Source: CBDCUC01 sp965222485
GTDB lineage: Bacteria > Pseudomonadota > Alphaproteobacteria > Rhizobiales > Hyphomicrobiaceae
Assembly (NCBI GenBank): GCA_965222485.1
Contig: CBDCUC010000039.1
Coordinates: 558,001-622,000 of the forward strand
Length of the DNA: 64,000 nucleotides
Direction of reading: 5' to 3'
Below are positions 36,185 to 45,469 of this stretch, in pieces (the first letter of the stretch is position 1; every line of letters starts with the position of its first letter). A program made the position numbers and the translations under genes. The notes under the pieces are model-generated. The model ran no database searches. It was not told the origin of the DNA and was given only the letters and a program-made list of their open reading frames with translations.

Positions 36185-37420
36185 GTGATTGAAGAATTTC
36201 ACCGGGTCAAGAGGCTGCCGCCTTATGTCTTTTCCGAAGTCAATCGGCTTAAGGCAGAAGCGCGTGCGCGCGGCGCGGACATCATTGACCTAGGTATGGG
36301 CAACCCGGATATGCCCACGCCCCAGCATATCGTCGACAAGCTCGTTGAGACGGTCAACAAGCCGCGCACACATCGTTATTCGGCGTCAAAGGGAATTCCG
36401 GGATTGCGCCGTGCCCAGGCGAATTACTATCAACGCCGCTTCGGTGTCACGCTCGATCCCGAAACACAGATCGTTGCGACGTTGGGTTCGAAAGAGGGGT
36501 TTGCCAACATGGCCCAGGCAATCACCGCGCCTGGCGATGTAATCCTCGTTCCAAACCCCACCTACCCGATTCATGAATTTGGCTTCCTGATCTCGGGCGC
36601 AGCCATCAGGCATCTTCCGGCAGGTGCCGGCGATGAACTGCTGGAGTTCGTCGAGCGCGCTTGCCGCCATTCGATTCCCAGGCCGCTGGCACTGGTCCTG
36701 TCGTATCCTTCCAATCCGACCGCCTACGCCGCTGATCTCGAATTTTACACCAAAGCGGTGGAACTCGCGAAACGCCTCGACCTGATAATTCTGTCCGATG
36801 TCGCGTACGCGGAAATCTATTTTGACGGCAATCCGCCGCCGTCGATACTGCAAGTCCCTGGCGCGATCGATATCGCCGTCGAGTTCACATCCCTGTCCAA
36901 GACATACAACATGCCCGGCTGGCGGATGGGATTTGCCGTCGGCAACGAACGACTGATCAGCGCTTTGGCGCGGGTTAAATCGTATCTGGATTATGGAGCG
37001 TTCACCCCAATCCAGGTTGCCGCGGCGGCGGCACTCAATGGTCCGCAGGACTGTGTTGAGGAGATCCGGCAGACCTACCAGCGCCGCCGCGATTGCCTTG
37101 TGGAGAGCTTTTCGCGGGCTGGATGGGATGTTCCCTCGCCGCCGGCCACGATGTTCTGTTGGGCGCCAATTCCCGAGGCCTTTCGCGCAGTTGGCTCGAT
37201 GGAATTCGCCAAGATGTTGATTGAAAAGGCGGATATTGCAGTGTCACCGGGTATCGGGTTTGGCGAGTACGGTGAGGGCTACGTGCGCATAGCTCTTGTG
37301 GAGAACGAGCACAGAATTCGTCAGGCGGCGCGAAACCTTAAAAAGTTCCTCGCCCACTCCGCCGAAACCATGCATAACGTGGTCCCCATCAACAAGAAAA
37401 CCCGGCCCGTTAATCGCTAG
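36185..37420 (+). CDS. class I/II PLP aminotransferase (alanine/LL-DAP aminotransferase-like)
   Basis: 411 residues starting at GTG. Fold-type I features: Y-P-S-N-P-T-A (carboxylate-binding region), S-D-V-A-Y-A-E-I-Y and S-L-S-K-T-Y-N-M-P-G-W-R-M-G with the PLP lysine. The L-P-P-Y-V-F-S-E-V-N start is typical of the group often annotated as LL-diaminopimelate aminotransferase in Rhizobiales, which may act on alanine, aspartate or other substrates. It lies 13 bases before hom, so it is probably in one operon with hom, glpX and recJ. Confidence 0.9.
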   Translation: MIEEFHRVKRLPPYVFSEVNRLKAEARARGADIIDLGMGNPDMPTPQHIVDKLVETVNKPRTHRYSASKGIPGLRRAQANYYQRRFGVTLDPETQIVATLGSKEGFANMAQAITAPGDVILVPNPTYPIHEFGFLISGAAIRHLPAGAGDELLEFVERACRHSIPRPLALVLSYPSNPTAYAADLEFYTKAVELAKRLDLIILSDVAYAEIYFDGNPPPSILQVPGAIDIAVEFTSLSKTYNMPGWRMGFAVGNERLISALARVKSYLDYGAFTPIQVAAAAALNGPQDCVEEIRQTYQRRRDCLVESFSRAGWDVPSPPATMFCWAPIPEAFRAVGSMEFAKMLIEKADIAVSPGIGFGEYGEGYVRIALVENEHRIRQAARNLKKFLAHSAETMHNVVPINKKTRPVNR

Positions 37421-37433
37421 GTGTTCTCATAAA

Positions 37434-38759
37434 ATGAAAGCCCCCCTCACAATCGGCATTGCCGGTCTCGGTACTGTCGGCGCAGGACTACTGCGACTGC
37501 TGAAAACTCACGGTGATCGTCTTCATGCGACCCTTGGCCGTCGCATCGAGCTGGTTGCGGTGTGCTCGCGCGACCAAAGCAAAGACCGCGGTATTAGTCT
37601 CGACGGTCTCAAATGGTTCGATGATCCGGTAAAGCTCGCAACATTTGACGGCATTGATGTCTTCGTCGAACTGATTGGCGGTGATGAAGGCCCTGCGCGC
37701 GCAAGCGTAGAAGCCGCGCTTGGCGCATCAAAACACGTGGTGACAGCCAACAAGGCATTACTCGCAAAGCATGGTATTGCGCTGGCCAAATTGGCGGAAG
37801 ACAAAAGTGTCTCTTTAAATTTCGAGGCGGCTGTCGCTGGTGGGATTCCAGTCATCAAGTCGTTGCGCGAAGCGCTCGTGCCCAATTCGGTGGAACGCGT
37901 CTACGGTATCCTCAACGGCACCTGCAACTATATTTTGACAAAGATGCAGGAAGAGGGGCGTGACTTCGCCGACGTGTTGTCCGAGGCACAGGCCAAAGGT
38001 TACGCCGAAGCAGACCCCACCTTCGATATCGGCGGGCACGACACTGCGCATAAGCTTTCATTGCTCACTACGCTTGCGTTTGGCACCGCCGTTCCTTTCG
38101 ATCAGGTTCATGTAGAGGGCATCGAATCTATAGCGCAGTCCGACATCGAAGCTGCAGATGATCTCGGCTACCGCATCAAACTCCTCGGCGTTGCGATGAG
38201 TACCGAGGAGGGCATTGAGGCACGCGTGCACCCGGCGATGGTTGCCAAGCATTCTGCCGTCGCCGAGGTTTCCGATGCGACGAACTGCGTTGCGATCGAC
38301 GGAGATTTTATAGGCAACTTGTTGCTCGTCGGACCTGGAGCCGGGGCAGAGCCGACGGCTGCGGCCGTTGCCGGCGATATCGTCGACATTGTGCGAGGCC
38401 TTGTAATGCCCCCATTCATTACGCCCGTCGCACAACTTAAACCATTCGCGCGAGCAGGGCTTCATGCGCACCAGGGAGCCTATTACGTTCGCCTGACGGT
38501 GATTGACCAACCGGGTGTGATGGCCGTCATAACCAAGCATATGGGCGATCGTGGCGTTTCGCTGCAAAGCATTGTACAGCGCAATGAGAGATTGCCAGCG
38601 CCCGCCTTTGACGGGTCGTCGCCTCAGTCCGCGCCGGCGCAGGTCATTTTGATCACGCACGAGACGACAGAGGAAGCGATACGCTCCGCCCTGCAAGCAA
38701 TCGAAAACGAAGGCAAGGTGATCGAGCGGCCTCAGATGATACGCATAGAGAAACTGTAG
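37434..38759 (+). CDS. hom: homoserine dehydrogenase
   Basis: 441 residues. The N-terminal NAD(P)-binding domain begins I-G-I-A-G-L-G-T-V-G-A-G-L-L. The catalytic domain has A-A-V-A-G-G-I-P-V-I-K and G-I-L-N-G-T-C-N-Y-I-L-T-K-M. A C-terminal ACT domain (Y-Y-V-R-L-T-V-I-D-Q-P-G-V-M-A) is probably the threonine-feedback site. It reduces aspartate semialdehyde to homoserine, the precursor for methionine (metY in this window) and threonine. ATG 37434 matches the family start; the open frame upstream overlaps the aminotransferase. Confidence 0.95.
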   Translation: MKAPLTIGIAGLGTVGAGLLRLLKTHGDRLHATLGRRIELVAVCSRDQSKDRGISLDGLKWFDDPVKLATFDGIDVFVELIGGDEGPARASVEAALGASKHVVTANKALLAKHGIALAKLAEDKSVSLNFEAAVAGGIPVIKSLREALVPNSVERVYGILNGTCNYILTKMQEEGRDFADVLSEAQAKGYAEADPTFDIGGHDTAHKLSLLTTLAFGTAVPFDQVHVEGIESIAQSDIEAADDLGYRIKLLGVAMSTEEGIEARVHPAMVAKHSAVAEVSDATNCVAIDGDFIGNLLLVGPGAGAEPTAAAVAGDIVDIVRGLVMPPFITPVAQLKPFARAGLHAHQGAYYVRLTVIDQPGVMAVITKHMGDRGVSLQSIVQRNERLPAPAFDGSSPQSAPAQVILITHETTEEAIRSALQAIENEGKVIERPQMIRIEKL

Positions 38760-38800
38760 GATTGCAGAGGGACAAGGCCCGGAACGGCGAGGGAAAAACG

Positions 38801-39790
38801 ATGACAGATCAATCAGCGGCCAGCCCATTGCATCGAAACCTGGTTGGCGAGGTGGTGCGCGTTACGGAGATCGCAGCCATTGCAGCGGCGCGCCTGCGAG
38901 GGCGTGGAGAAAAAGATGGTGCCGATCAGGCGGCTGTCGACGCCATGCGCACCGAACTTGCCAACGTTTCAATTCGCGGCACCGTCGTCATCGGCGAAGG
39001 TGAGATGGACGAAGCGCCGATGCTGTACATTGGCGAAAAGGTCGGCGATGGAACCGGGCCCGAGGTTGACATTGCGGTCGATCCCCTCGAGGGCACCACG
39101 ATTTGCGCCAAATCCATGCCGAACGCGTTGGCCGTTCTAGCTATGTCCGCAAAAGGCGGTCTGTTACACGCACCCGACATGTACATGGAAAAAATCGCCA
39201 TCGGTCCGGACTATCCCGAAGGTGTCGTCGACCTGGATGCCGCTCCCGGCGACAATATTAATGAACTTGCCAAGGCTAAAGGTGTATCGCCTAGCGAAAT
39301 CACCGCCTGCATTCTTGACCGCGCACGCCACGCAGAACTCATTGCGCAGGTCCGCGCAGCCGGCGCCCGCGTCCAGTTGATCCCTGATGGCGACATTGCC
39401 GGTGTAATCTGGACAACCGACAGCGAAGAAACCGGCGTCGACATTTATATGGGCTCAGGCGGCGCCCCAGAGGGCGTGTTGGCGGCGGCGGCATTACGCT
39501 GCATTGGCGGCCAGATTCAAGGCCGTCTAACACCGACAAACGAGATTGAGGCCGAGCGTGCCGGCAAGATGGGGATTACCGATATCAATCGCAAATTCTA
39601 TCTGGCTGATATGGCGTGCGAAGACGTTGTCTTCTCCGCAACCGGCGTGACCGGCGGCTGGATGCTTGATGGCGTTGCCTTCAAAGGCCCTTATGCGATC
39701 ACCGATACGCTGATCCTGCGCGGCAAGACCGGCACGCGTCGCCGAATTCGCGCAACCCGCCGTATTTCCGATGGCGTGGTCATGGACTAA
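38801..39790 (+). CDS. glpX: fructose-1,6-bisphosphatase class II
   Basis: 329 residues. GlpX signatures are G-E-G-E-M-D-E-A-P-M-L, D-P-L-E-G-T-T and G-S-G-G-A-P-E-G-V-L-A-A-A-A. It hydrolyses fructose 1,6-bisphosphate (possibly also sedoheptulose bisphosphate), supporting gluconeogenesis from C1-derived C3 units. ATG 38801 follows GGCGAGGG; an in-frame upstream extension of 13 codons is unlikely. The hom-glpX-recJ order is conserved in Rhizobiales. Confidence 0.95.
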   Translation: MTDQSAASPLHRNLVGEVVRVTEIAAIAAARLRGRGEKDGADQAAVDAMRTELANVSIRGTVVIGEGEMDEAPMLYIGEKVGDGTGPEVDIAVDPLEGTTICAKSMPNALAVLAMSAKGGLLHAPDMYMEKIAIGPDYPEGVVDLDAAPGDNINELAKAKGVSPSEITACILDRARHAELIAQVRAAGARVQLIPDGDIAGVIWTTDSEETGVDIYMGSGGAPEGVLAAAALRCIGGQIQGRLTPTNEIEAERAGKMGITDINRKFYLADMACEDVVFSATGVTGGWMLDGVAFKGPYAITDTLILRGKTGTRRRIRATRRISDGVVMD

Positions 39791-39897
39791 CGCGGCCGGG
39801 CTCCACCTGCCAACGAGCGCGAACCGGTGGAACACTATCCCCGGACCTCGCCCACTGTGGTCGAATCGGCGTAGAGCCGGTTTGAGAGGAAGAGACC

Positions 39898-41766
39898 ATG
39901 GGTGCGGCAGCAAAAGTCAAAGACCAAATGGATTACGATGCAGCAGGCATGGCGGCGACGGCCCCATTCCTGGGCGTTCGCAGCTCAGCGCGCGGGTTTA
40001 TTTGGCGCGAGCGCCTGCACCCGCCTCAACAAGCCACAGCGACAGCGATAGCACAGCGGCACGATCTGCCTGAGCTGCTTGGCCGCGTTCTGGCAGCGCG
40101 AGGGGTCGAATTGGATGAGGCGGAAACGTTTCTCAAGCCCTCTTTGAAACAGCTGATGCCCGATCCGAGCACCTTGCGGGATATGGATAGGGCTGCCGAA
40201 CGACTAGCCGATGCCGTTTCAAAAAAGGAAGCCGTCGCGATCTTCGGCGACTACGACGTTGACGGCGCGTGCTCGTCTGCCCTCATGACGCGATTTCTGA
40301 CGCACCATGGATTAAGCCCGCGCGTCTATATTCCCGATCGCATTTCCGAAGGCTACGGACCCAACGCGCCCGCCATTGAGATGTTGGCCGAGGAGGGGGC
40401 GAAACTACTTGTCACTGTCGATTGCGGGACAACGAGTTACGAGCCGCTGGCCGCGGCACGAATTTGCGGCCTTGATGCAATCGTTATCGACCATCACCAG
40501 GCCGACGAAGTGCTCCCCGACGTCGACGCGCTCGTGAACCCGAACAGACAGGATGATGTGTCAGGCCAAGGCCACTTATGCGCCGCTGGTGTGGTCTTTC
40601 TTGTCCTTGTTGCGACCGCGCGCGAATTGCGCCGTCGCGGCCATTACCAGAACGGCAACGCCGAATTGAATTTGATGGCCGAGTTGCCGCTGGTGGCACT
40701 TGCCACGGTTTGCGATGTGGTGCCGCTTAATGGGCTTAACCGCGCCTATGTCACGCAAGGCCTCACAATCATGCGCCAGCGCACCAACATCGGCCTTAAC
40801 GCGTTGTTCGACGCCGCCGGTCTCGATCAAGCGCCGACCACCTACCATCTCGGCTACATTCTGGGCCCTCGCATCAATGCAGGCGGGCGCATCGGTGACT
40901 CAGCGCTGGGCGCGAAACTGTTGAGCCTGAAAGACCCGGTAGCCGCCGCCAGTATTGCCGAGCGCCTCGATCGCCTCAATAAGGAGCGCAAGGCCATTGA
41001 GACAGCAGCGTTGGAGCAGGCGATGGCCGATGCGGAGCGCCGCGTGGACGAAGACCCGGACCTTCCGTTCATCATGCTCGGCTCGGAAGAGTGGCATAAA
41101 GGCATTGTCGGCCTTGTGGCGAGCCGGTTGACCGAGCGCTTCCGGCGTCCATCGTGTGTCATGTCTTGGACCAAGATAGCAGGCAGCGATGCGATCGAAG
41201 GAACCGGTTCGTTACGCTCTATCGCCGGAGTCGATATCGGGGCGGCGGTGCGCGCAGCCGTCGCCGAGGAGCTGCTTAAAAAGGGAGGCGGTCACGCCAT
41301 GGCCGCCGGTCTCACACTCGACAAATCGAAGCTATCCGAGGCCGAGAAATTCTTGAGCGAACATGTGGCCGACACCGCCACGCAGGCCCGCGCCGAAGCA
41401 GCACTTGAGCTCGACGGTGCGCTGACGCCCGCGGCCGCCACGACAGACCTTGTCGATTTGCTGGAGCAGGCAGGCCCCTACGGACAGGGAAACCCGCAGC
41501 CGCGCTTTGCCTTTCCCGCACACATTGTGAAGTTTGCCAAAGTGGTCGGCGAGGCACATGTCCGCTGCATGTTGCAGGCTTCAGATGGAAGCAGGCTTGA
41601 TGCCATCGCATTCCGAGCTGTCGGCCAACCGCTTGGCGAGCTACTGCTTGAAAGCGGCGGCATGCCGATCCACGTGTGTGGAAACCTGCGCCGCGATACC
41701 TGGGGCGGGCGCAATCGCATCGAGTTGATGATCGAGGATGCTGCCGACCCGCGTAAACAGGGTTGA
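39898..41766 (+). CDS. recJ: single-stranded-DNA-specific exonuclease RecJ
   Basis: 622 residues. The DHH phosphoesterase core has F-G-D-Y-D-V-D-G-A-C-S-S-A, V-D-C-G-T and I-D-H-H-Q-A. The DHHA1 domain carries K-G-G-G-H-A-M-A-A-G, and a C-terminal OB-fold follows. It degrades single-stranded DNA 5' to 3' in RecF-type recombination and mismatch repair. It follows glpX by 107 bases and ends the operon-like run begun by the aminotransferase. Confidence 0.95.
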   Translation: MGAAAKVKDQMDYDAAGMAATAPFLGVRSSARGFIWRERLHPPQQATATAIAQRHDLPELLGRVLAARGVELDEAETFLKPSLKQLMPDPSTLRDMDRAAERLADAVSKKEAVAIFGDYDVDGACSSALMTRFLTHHGLSPRVYIPDRISEGYGPNAPAIEMLAEEGAKLLVTVDCGTTSYEPLAAARICGLDAIVIDHHQADEVLPDVDALVNPNRQDDVSGQGHLCAAGVVFLVLVATARELRRRGHYQNGNAELNLMAELPLVALATVCDVVPLNGLNRAYVTQGLTIMRQRTNIGLNALFDAAGLDQAPTTYHLGYILGPRINAGGRIGDSALGAKLLSLKDPVAAASIAERLDRLNKERKAIETAALEQAMADAERRVDEDPDLPFIMLGSEEWHKGIVGLVASRLTERFRRPSCVMSWTKIAGSDAIEGTGSLRSIAGVDIGAAVRAAVAEELLKKGGGHAMAAGLTLDKSKLSEAEKFLSEHVADTATQARAEAALELDGALTPAAATTDLVDLLEQAGPYGQGNPQPRFAFPAHIVKFAKVVGEAHVRCMLQASDGSRLDAIAFRAVGQPLGELLLESGGMPIHVCGNLRRDTWGGRNRIELMIEDAADPRKQG

Positions 41767-42430
41767 TATGTGTCACGTGCTATTCGGCGCCGAGCGCCGG
41801 CATGTGAATCGGCGACGCAGTACTTTCGCTCACGCTGCTACTCCTCGGCCTTCTGCCTCGGGCAGCTGCGCGGGCGCGGCGCTCGCGTTGGGTCGCCTTG
41901 CTCCCTGTTGTGCCGGTCAGCACGTTAGACCCAAACTAGGAAACCTCCCGCCGTCGCGGTAGCCAGAGGCATCGCGATCGGCATAGATCAAAAAACTAGG
42001 CGAAGCCGTACCCGTCGCCGATCTCGCGCGCCCGAGCAGAGCAAGGAATAGCCCGACGGCAACATGTAAAACGTCATCCCGGCTTTAGGCCGGGATCCAT
42101 CCAACCATCGAGGTCGCGAAACAATCGATCCGTGGATAGACCCCCGCCTACGCGGGGGTGACGGTGTGTTATGGGGCAAGCCACAAGCGATTGGCATGCT
42201 GGGAGCCTCCCGCTTCGCGCGTAGGCGTCGTGTCGAAGACGTGCCTCTGGTACGATGCCGTATGCATCAGCACCAATTCAAGAAGTCAGCCGTAGGCGTC
42301 TGATCGGCACAAAATCATGCCTAACCTCAGGCAATTAGGGCGAAAAAGTCTCCAAGCCGGGACAACTCACCGCGCCAGCCGGACACTCTCTTGCGTTCCG
42401 CGGCAAACATTCTTATACCGGTCGCCCAGC
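41767..42430. other. intergenic region between recJ and tRNA-Glu
   Basis: 664 bases without convincing coding sequence. It contains the REP-like palindromic element at 42072-42163, and a short direct repeat (CGTAGGCGTC) at about 42221 and 42293. The tRNA promoter must lie near the end; I cannot define it precisely. Confidence 0.5.
42072..42163. repeat. REP/BIME-like palindromic element
   Basis: Two GC-rich hairpins, CCCGGC...GCCGGG (42078-42095) and CCCCCGC-CTAC-GCGGGGG (42141-42158), are framed by CGTCA at the left end and TGACG at the right. The CGTCATCCCGG...CCGGGATCCA wording is typical of dispersed alphaproteobacterial palindromic repeats. I see only this copy in the window, and no RAYT transposase. 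Confidence 0.6.
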
Positions 42431-42505
42431 GGCCCCTTCGTCTATCGGTTAGGACGCCAGATTTTCATTCTGGAAAGAGGAGTTCGATTCTCCTAGGGGT
42501 CGCCA
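42431..42505 (+). tRNA. tRNA-Glu (anticodon TTC)
   Basis: Complete cloverleaf of 75 bases including an encoded CCA. The acceptor arm GGCCCCT pairs with AGGGGTC, a standard D-arm contains GGTTAGGAC, the anticodon stem CCAGA/TCTGG has loop TTTTCAT giving anticodon TTC, and the T-arm contains GTTCGATTC. The 3' 25 bases recur imperfectly at 43851-43875, marking this gene as an integration site. Confidence 0.96.
42481..42505 (+). repeat. attachment-site copy 1 (3' end of tRNA-Glu)
   Basis: The last 25 bases of the tRNA gene (T-arm, acceptor 3' strand and CCA) match 43851-43875 at 23 of 25 positions. The intact version is here, so integration left the tRNA functional. Confidence 0.7.
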
Positions 42506-42955
42506 ATAACTTAGCGCTTTTCTCCCATCCATCCCAAAGAACAGCACCCAAAATCCTGAATTTTCCAACCGACTTTCTACGCCAGAAACCGTCTTAGAAG
42601 AGATGTTTGCGCGTAGGTAGTAGGAATATGCCTATGGCTAACTGATTCCAAAATCAACCGTATGCAATTTTCTGCACTATTCCTTTCAATTTAGCATCGT
42701 TGCGATACATAACCGGACTGGCTTGCTAACGGTCTCCCGCACAGGCCTTTAGCTTCACCAAAGCAAGTGATTAACAACGCGGTACTTTGGGGACGTACAA
42801 AACCAATAGCATTTGGGCGGAATTGGCTAGCTACGCGTGGCCCACAGCCAGCTGGTCGACATTGATGTTGGCGATAAGCACCCTCACACGTGAACCAAGC
42901 CGGTAAGAGGAGATTTTGCAGTTACATCTATAGTTACATTCTGGGAGGCAATTGG
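42506..42955. other. non-coding left part of the tRNA-Glu island
   Basis: 450 bases, visibly AT-richer than the flanking core, with no gene I can support. No integrase fragment was recognisable by eye. A GGGAGG at 42943-42948 serves the downstream gene. Confidence 0.45.
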
Positions 42956-43852
42956 ATGCAATGCCGCAATAGTCGACGATGGATAGCTTTTGCTGCAGTC
43001 GCAGCGGCGGCCTGCTGGATAGCGATAACTGTTGGCAGCCAAAACGGCAAAGAATATGAGCTACAACAGCAACTGGCGGCCGAAGATTATCGGCTTAACA
43101 ACCCAGGCGTTTATCGGCCAGATTGTAAAACACCTGGCAACAAAGAAGAATCCGACCTTTGTGCTCAATGGAAAATGGCGCGAGCAGCGCGTGATTTGTT
43201 CGACATAACTTACTTGCAGTTCGTGGTAAGCGTGTTCGGACTGGGTGGGTTGTTTGCAACTCTCTATTTTACCCACAAAGCATTGGGCGAAGCTAGAATT
43301 GCAAACAAAACGACAAAATCTGCATTCCTAACTGAACAACGCGCTTGGATAGATTTCGAAGTCACAGATGTGGGCCCCTTTGGCCCGGACGAAAATGGTG
43401 CAGGTGTTAGTATCGATTTCAAAATAATAAACCTTGGAAAGTCGCCCGCAAAGAATATCTGCACAGATGCTCATATGATCCTTAGTTACGATCAGAACAT
43501 CATTCAACGCGAAATCGAGACGTTCAAGGCAAAGTGTATCCATGAATATGATCGCGGGAATGGCCGCCTTGCTTTACCCAATACTTCATACACGCGGCCC
43601 TGGTATTTGAGTGTCTCATCGACTGAAATCGAACAATGGCAGACCGCAACACATGAGGTGCACCCGATTATCCTGTTTTGCGTGGTGTATGAAATTGTGC
43701 ACGCCCCCGAACCTCGATACATCTTCAAGACGATTCACTTGGGCGAGAGAATTCCCGGTATTGATCATGTTGGGGGCGGAATAAGCGTTGCTGGGAACGC
43801 TATCACTCCCAAACTGATACTTGCTGAGGGTCAGGGCGGCGACGCCACATAG
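42956..43852 (+). CDS. hypothetical membrane protein carried by the tRNA-Glu island
   Basis: 298 residues. Two membrane helices occur at about 12-28 and 85-105; between them is a loop with two cysteines (P-D-C-K-T and S-D-L-C-A-Q). After the second helix comes T-E-Q-R-A-W-I-D-F-E-V, an opening seen in many accessory-gene proteins with a beta-sandwich-like C-terminal domain. No enzymatic motif is visible. The ATG at 42956 has GGAGG seven bases upstream; a GTG at 42890 is less likely. Its codon use is AT-richer than neighbouring genes, consistent with transfer. Only the last 25 bases of island sequence follow. Confidence 0.7.
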   Translation: MQCRNSRRWIAFAAVAAAACWIAITVGSQNGKEYELQQQLAAEDYRLNNPGVYRPDCKTPGNKEESDLCAQWKMARAARDLFDITYLQFVVSVFGLGGLFATLYFTHKALGEARIANKTTKSAFLTEQRAWIDFEVTDVGPFGPDENGAGVSIDFKIINLGKSPAKNICTDAHMILSYDQNIIQREIETFKAKCIHEYDRGNGRLALPNTSYTRPWYLSVSSTEIEQWQTATHEVHPIILFCVVYEIVHAPEPRYIFKTIHLGERIPGIDHVGGGISVAGNAITPKLILAEGQGGDAT

Positions 43853-43875
43853 TTTGATTCTCCTAGGTGTCGCCA
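43851..43875 (+). repeat. attachment-site copy 2 (distal tRNA-Glu repeat)
   Basis: Direct repeat of the tRNA-Glu 3' end including the CCA-like ending, 23 of 25 identical to 42481-42505. It starts inside the stop codon of the island gene. It lacks the rest of the tRNA, so it is an att remnant rather than a second tRNA. Confidence 0.7.
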
Positions 43876-44089
43876 TTTTTCCTGACATTATGTGTGACCC
43901 ATCGCGACGTAGTCCGCCCATCGCGCTCCCGTTGTTGCGCGCAGACGTCAGCCCGCTCATATCCATTTCAAAAAACGTCCCAAAGTTGACAGCGGCTGGT
44001 CCTGCCCCTCCCATAGTTGTCGGATACCGACACGACCCATGACCGGGCCCCGTGTCGAGCCGAGGCAGTGACGATCAGGGAAAACTTCA

Positions 44090-45451
44090 ATGCAACAGAT
44101 CACTAACGCAGTCGAATGGCTGAACGGCATCGTCTGGGGCGTGCCGATGCTGGTCTTGATCCTCGGCGTCGGCATTTATCTGACCATCGGCCTGCAGCTA
44201 AAATCGGTGCTGCGCATACCCACAGGCTTCAGGCTCTTGTGGAAAGGGGTTCAGGCTCGCGGTGCCGGCGAGATCACACCGTTCGCCGCGCTGATGACAT
44301 CGCTGTCGGCAACCATCGGCACAGGCAACATCGCAGGCGTCGCCACGGCCATCTTTTTGGGCGGACCCGGCGCATTGTTCTGGATGTGGATGACCGCGCT
44401 TGTCGGCATGGCGACGAAGTTCGCCGAAGCCGTCTGCGCGGTGCACTACCGCGAGGTCGATGAGCGCGGCAAACATGTCGGCGGCCCGATGTACTACATC
44501 AAAAACGGGTTGGGTGCGAAGTGGAGCTGGCTTGCCGTTTTGTTTGCGCTGTTTGCCGGCATCGCCGGATTCGGCATCGGCAACATGGTGCAAACGAATT
44601 CCATTGCCCAAGCCATGGAGACAAATTTTGCCATTCCCGAATGGGTCAGCGGCCTCGTCGTCGCAATCCTTGTTGCCGCCGTCATCATCGGGGGCATTGA
44701 GCGGATCGCCAAGGTTGCGGAGAAGCTGGTGCCATTCATGGCCGTGACATACATCCTGGCAGGTCTTGTCGTGATCGTTTTGAATGCCGGGCAGATACCC
44801 AACGCGTTCAGCTTGATCTTCACCCATGCATTTACACCCGTGGCCGCAACAGGTGGTTTTGCAGGAGCGGCCGTCTGGGCTGCGATCCGCTTTGGCGTCG
44901 CGCGTGGGATTTTCTCAAACGAAGCCGGACTGGGGTCTGCGCCTATCGCGCACGCAGCAGCGCAAACCAAGGGTCCTGTCAGCCAGGGCCTTGTCGCTAT
45001 GCTTGGAACCTTCATTGATACGATTGTCGTTTGCTCGATCACAGGGCTCGCCATCGTCGCCAGCGGCGCCTGGACGAGCGGTGCGACCGGCGCGGAGTTG
45101 ACGTCGAAAGCCTTTGAAAGCGCGATGCCTGGATATGGCGGTTATCTGGTTGCCATTGCGCTTTCCATTTTCGCGTTCACCACACTTCTGGGCTGGAGCT
45201 ATTATTGCGAACGCTCACTGGAGTATCTGTTCGGCATAAACATCATCATGCCGTTCCGCATCGTGTGGTCGATAGCGGCCTTTGTCGGTGCAACATTGAA
45301 GCTCGGTTTTGTTTGGCTTCTCGCCGATACGCTAAACGCGCTGATGGCGATTCCGAACCTGATAGCGCTGTTGCTGTTGAGCCCCGTCGTATTTACGCTG
45401 ACGAAGGAGTTCTTCGCTTCCAGGGGCGCCTCGGAAGACAATCCATTTTGA
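44090..45451 (+). CDS. alanine/glycine:cation symporter (AGCS family)
   Basis: 453 residues with about ten to eleven membrane helices. AGCS hallmarks are F-A-A-L-M-T-S-L-S-A-T-I-G-T-G-N-I-A-G-V-A-T-A near residue 65 and G-G-P-G-A-L-F-W-M-W. The loop motif G-G-P-M-Y-Y-I and the E-A-G-L-G-S-A-P-I-A-H-A-A-A segment are also present. It imports alanine or glycine with Na+ or H+. It is the first gene after the island and convergent with the Rieske-TPP enzyme gene. Confidence 0.92.
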   Translation: MQQITNAVEWLNGIVWGVPMLVLILGVGIYLTIGLQLKSVLRIPTGFRLLWKGVQARGAGEITPFAALMTSLSATIGTGNIAGVATAIFLGGPGALFWMWMTALVGMATKFAEAVCAVHYREVDERGKHVGGPMYYIKNGLGAKWSWLAVLFALFAGIAGFGIGNMVQTNSIAQAMETNFAIPEWVSGLVVAILVAAVIIGGIERIAKVAEKLVPFMAVTYILAGLVVIVLNAGQIPNAFSLIFTHAFTPVAATGGFAGAAVWAAIRFGVARGIFSNEAGLGSAPIAHAAAQTKGPVSQGLVAMLGTFIDTIVVCSITGLAIVASGAWTSGATGAELTSKAFESAMPGYGGYLVAIALSIFAFTTLLGWSYYCERSLEYLFGINIIMPFRIVWSIAAFVGATLKLGFVWLLADTLNALMAIPNLIALLLLSPVVFTLTKEFFASRGASEDNPF

Positions 45452-45469
45452 GCGATATCGGAGCTTGCC

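Larger units (their letters stand above)
42481..43875 (+). mobile_element. small island integrated at tRNA-Glu
   Basis: A segment of about 1.4 kb lies between the tRNA 3' end and an imperfect second copy of that end (mismatches at positions 5 and 18 of 25). Inside are an AT-richer non-coding stretch and one unknown membrane-protein gene whose stop codon abuts the distal repeat. No integrase, transposase or phage gene is present. This looks like the remnant of a larger integrative element or a satellite mobilised in trans. Confidence 0.6.

Noticed and set aside
43851..43875. Second tRNA-Glu gene
   Set aside because: Only the last 25 bases of the tRNA are duplicated; the 5' half, D-arm and anticodon arm are missing, as expected for an attachment site.
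44198..44827. Antisense open frame within the symporter gene
   Set aside because: It is His/Asp-rich, a mirror of the hydrophobic codons of the symporter, with no independent ribosome site or family.
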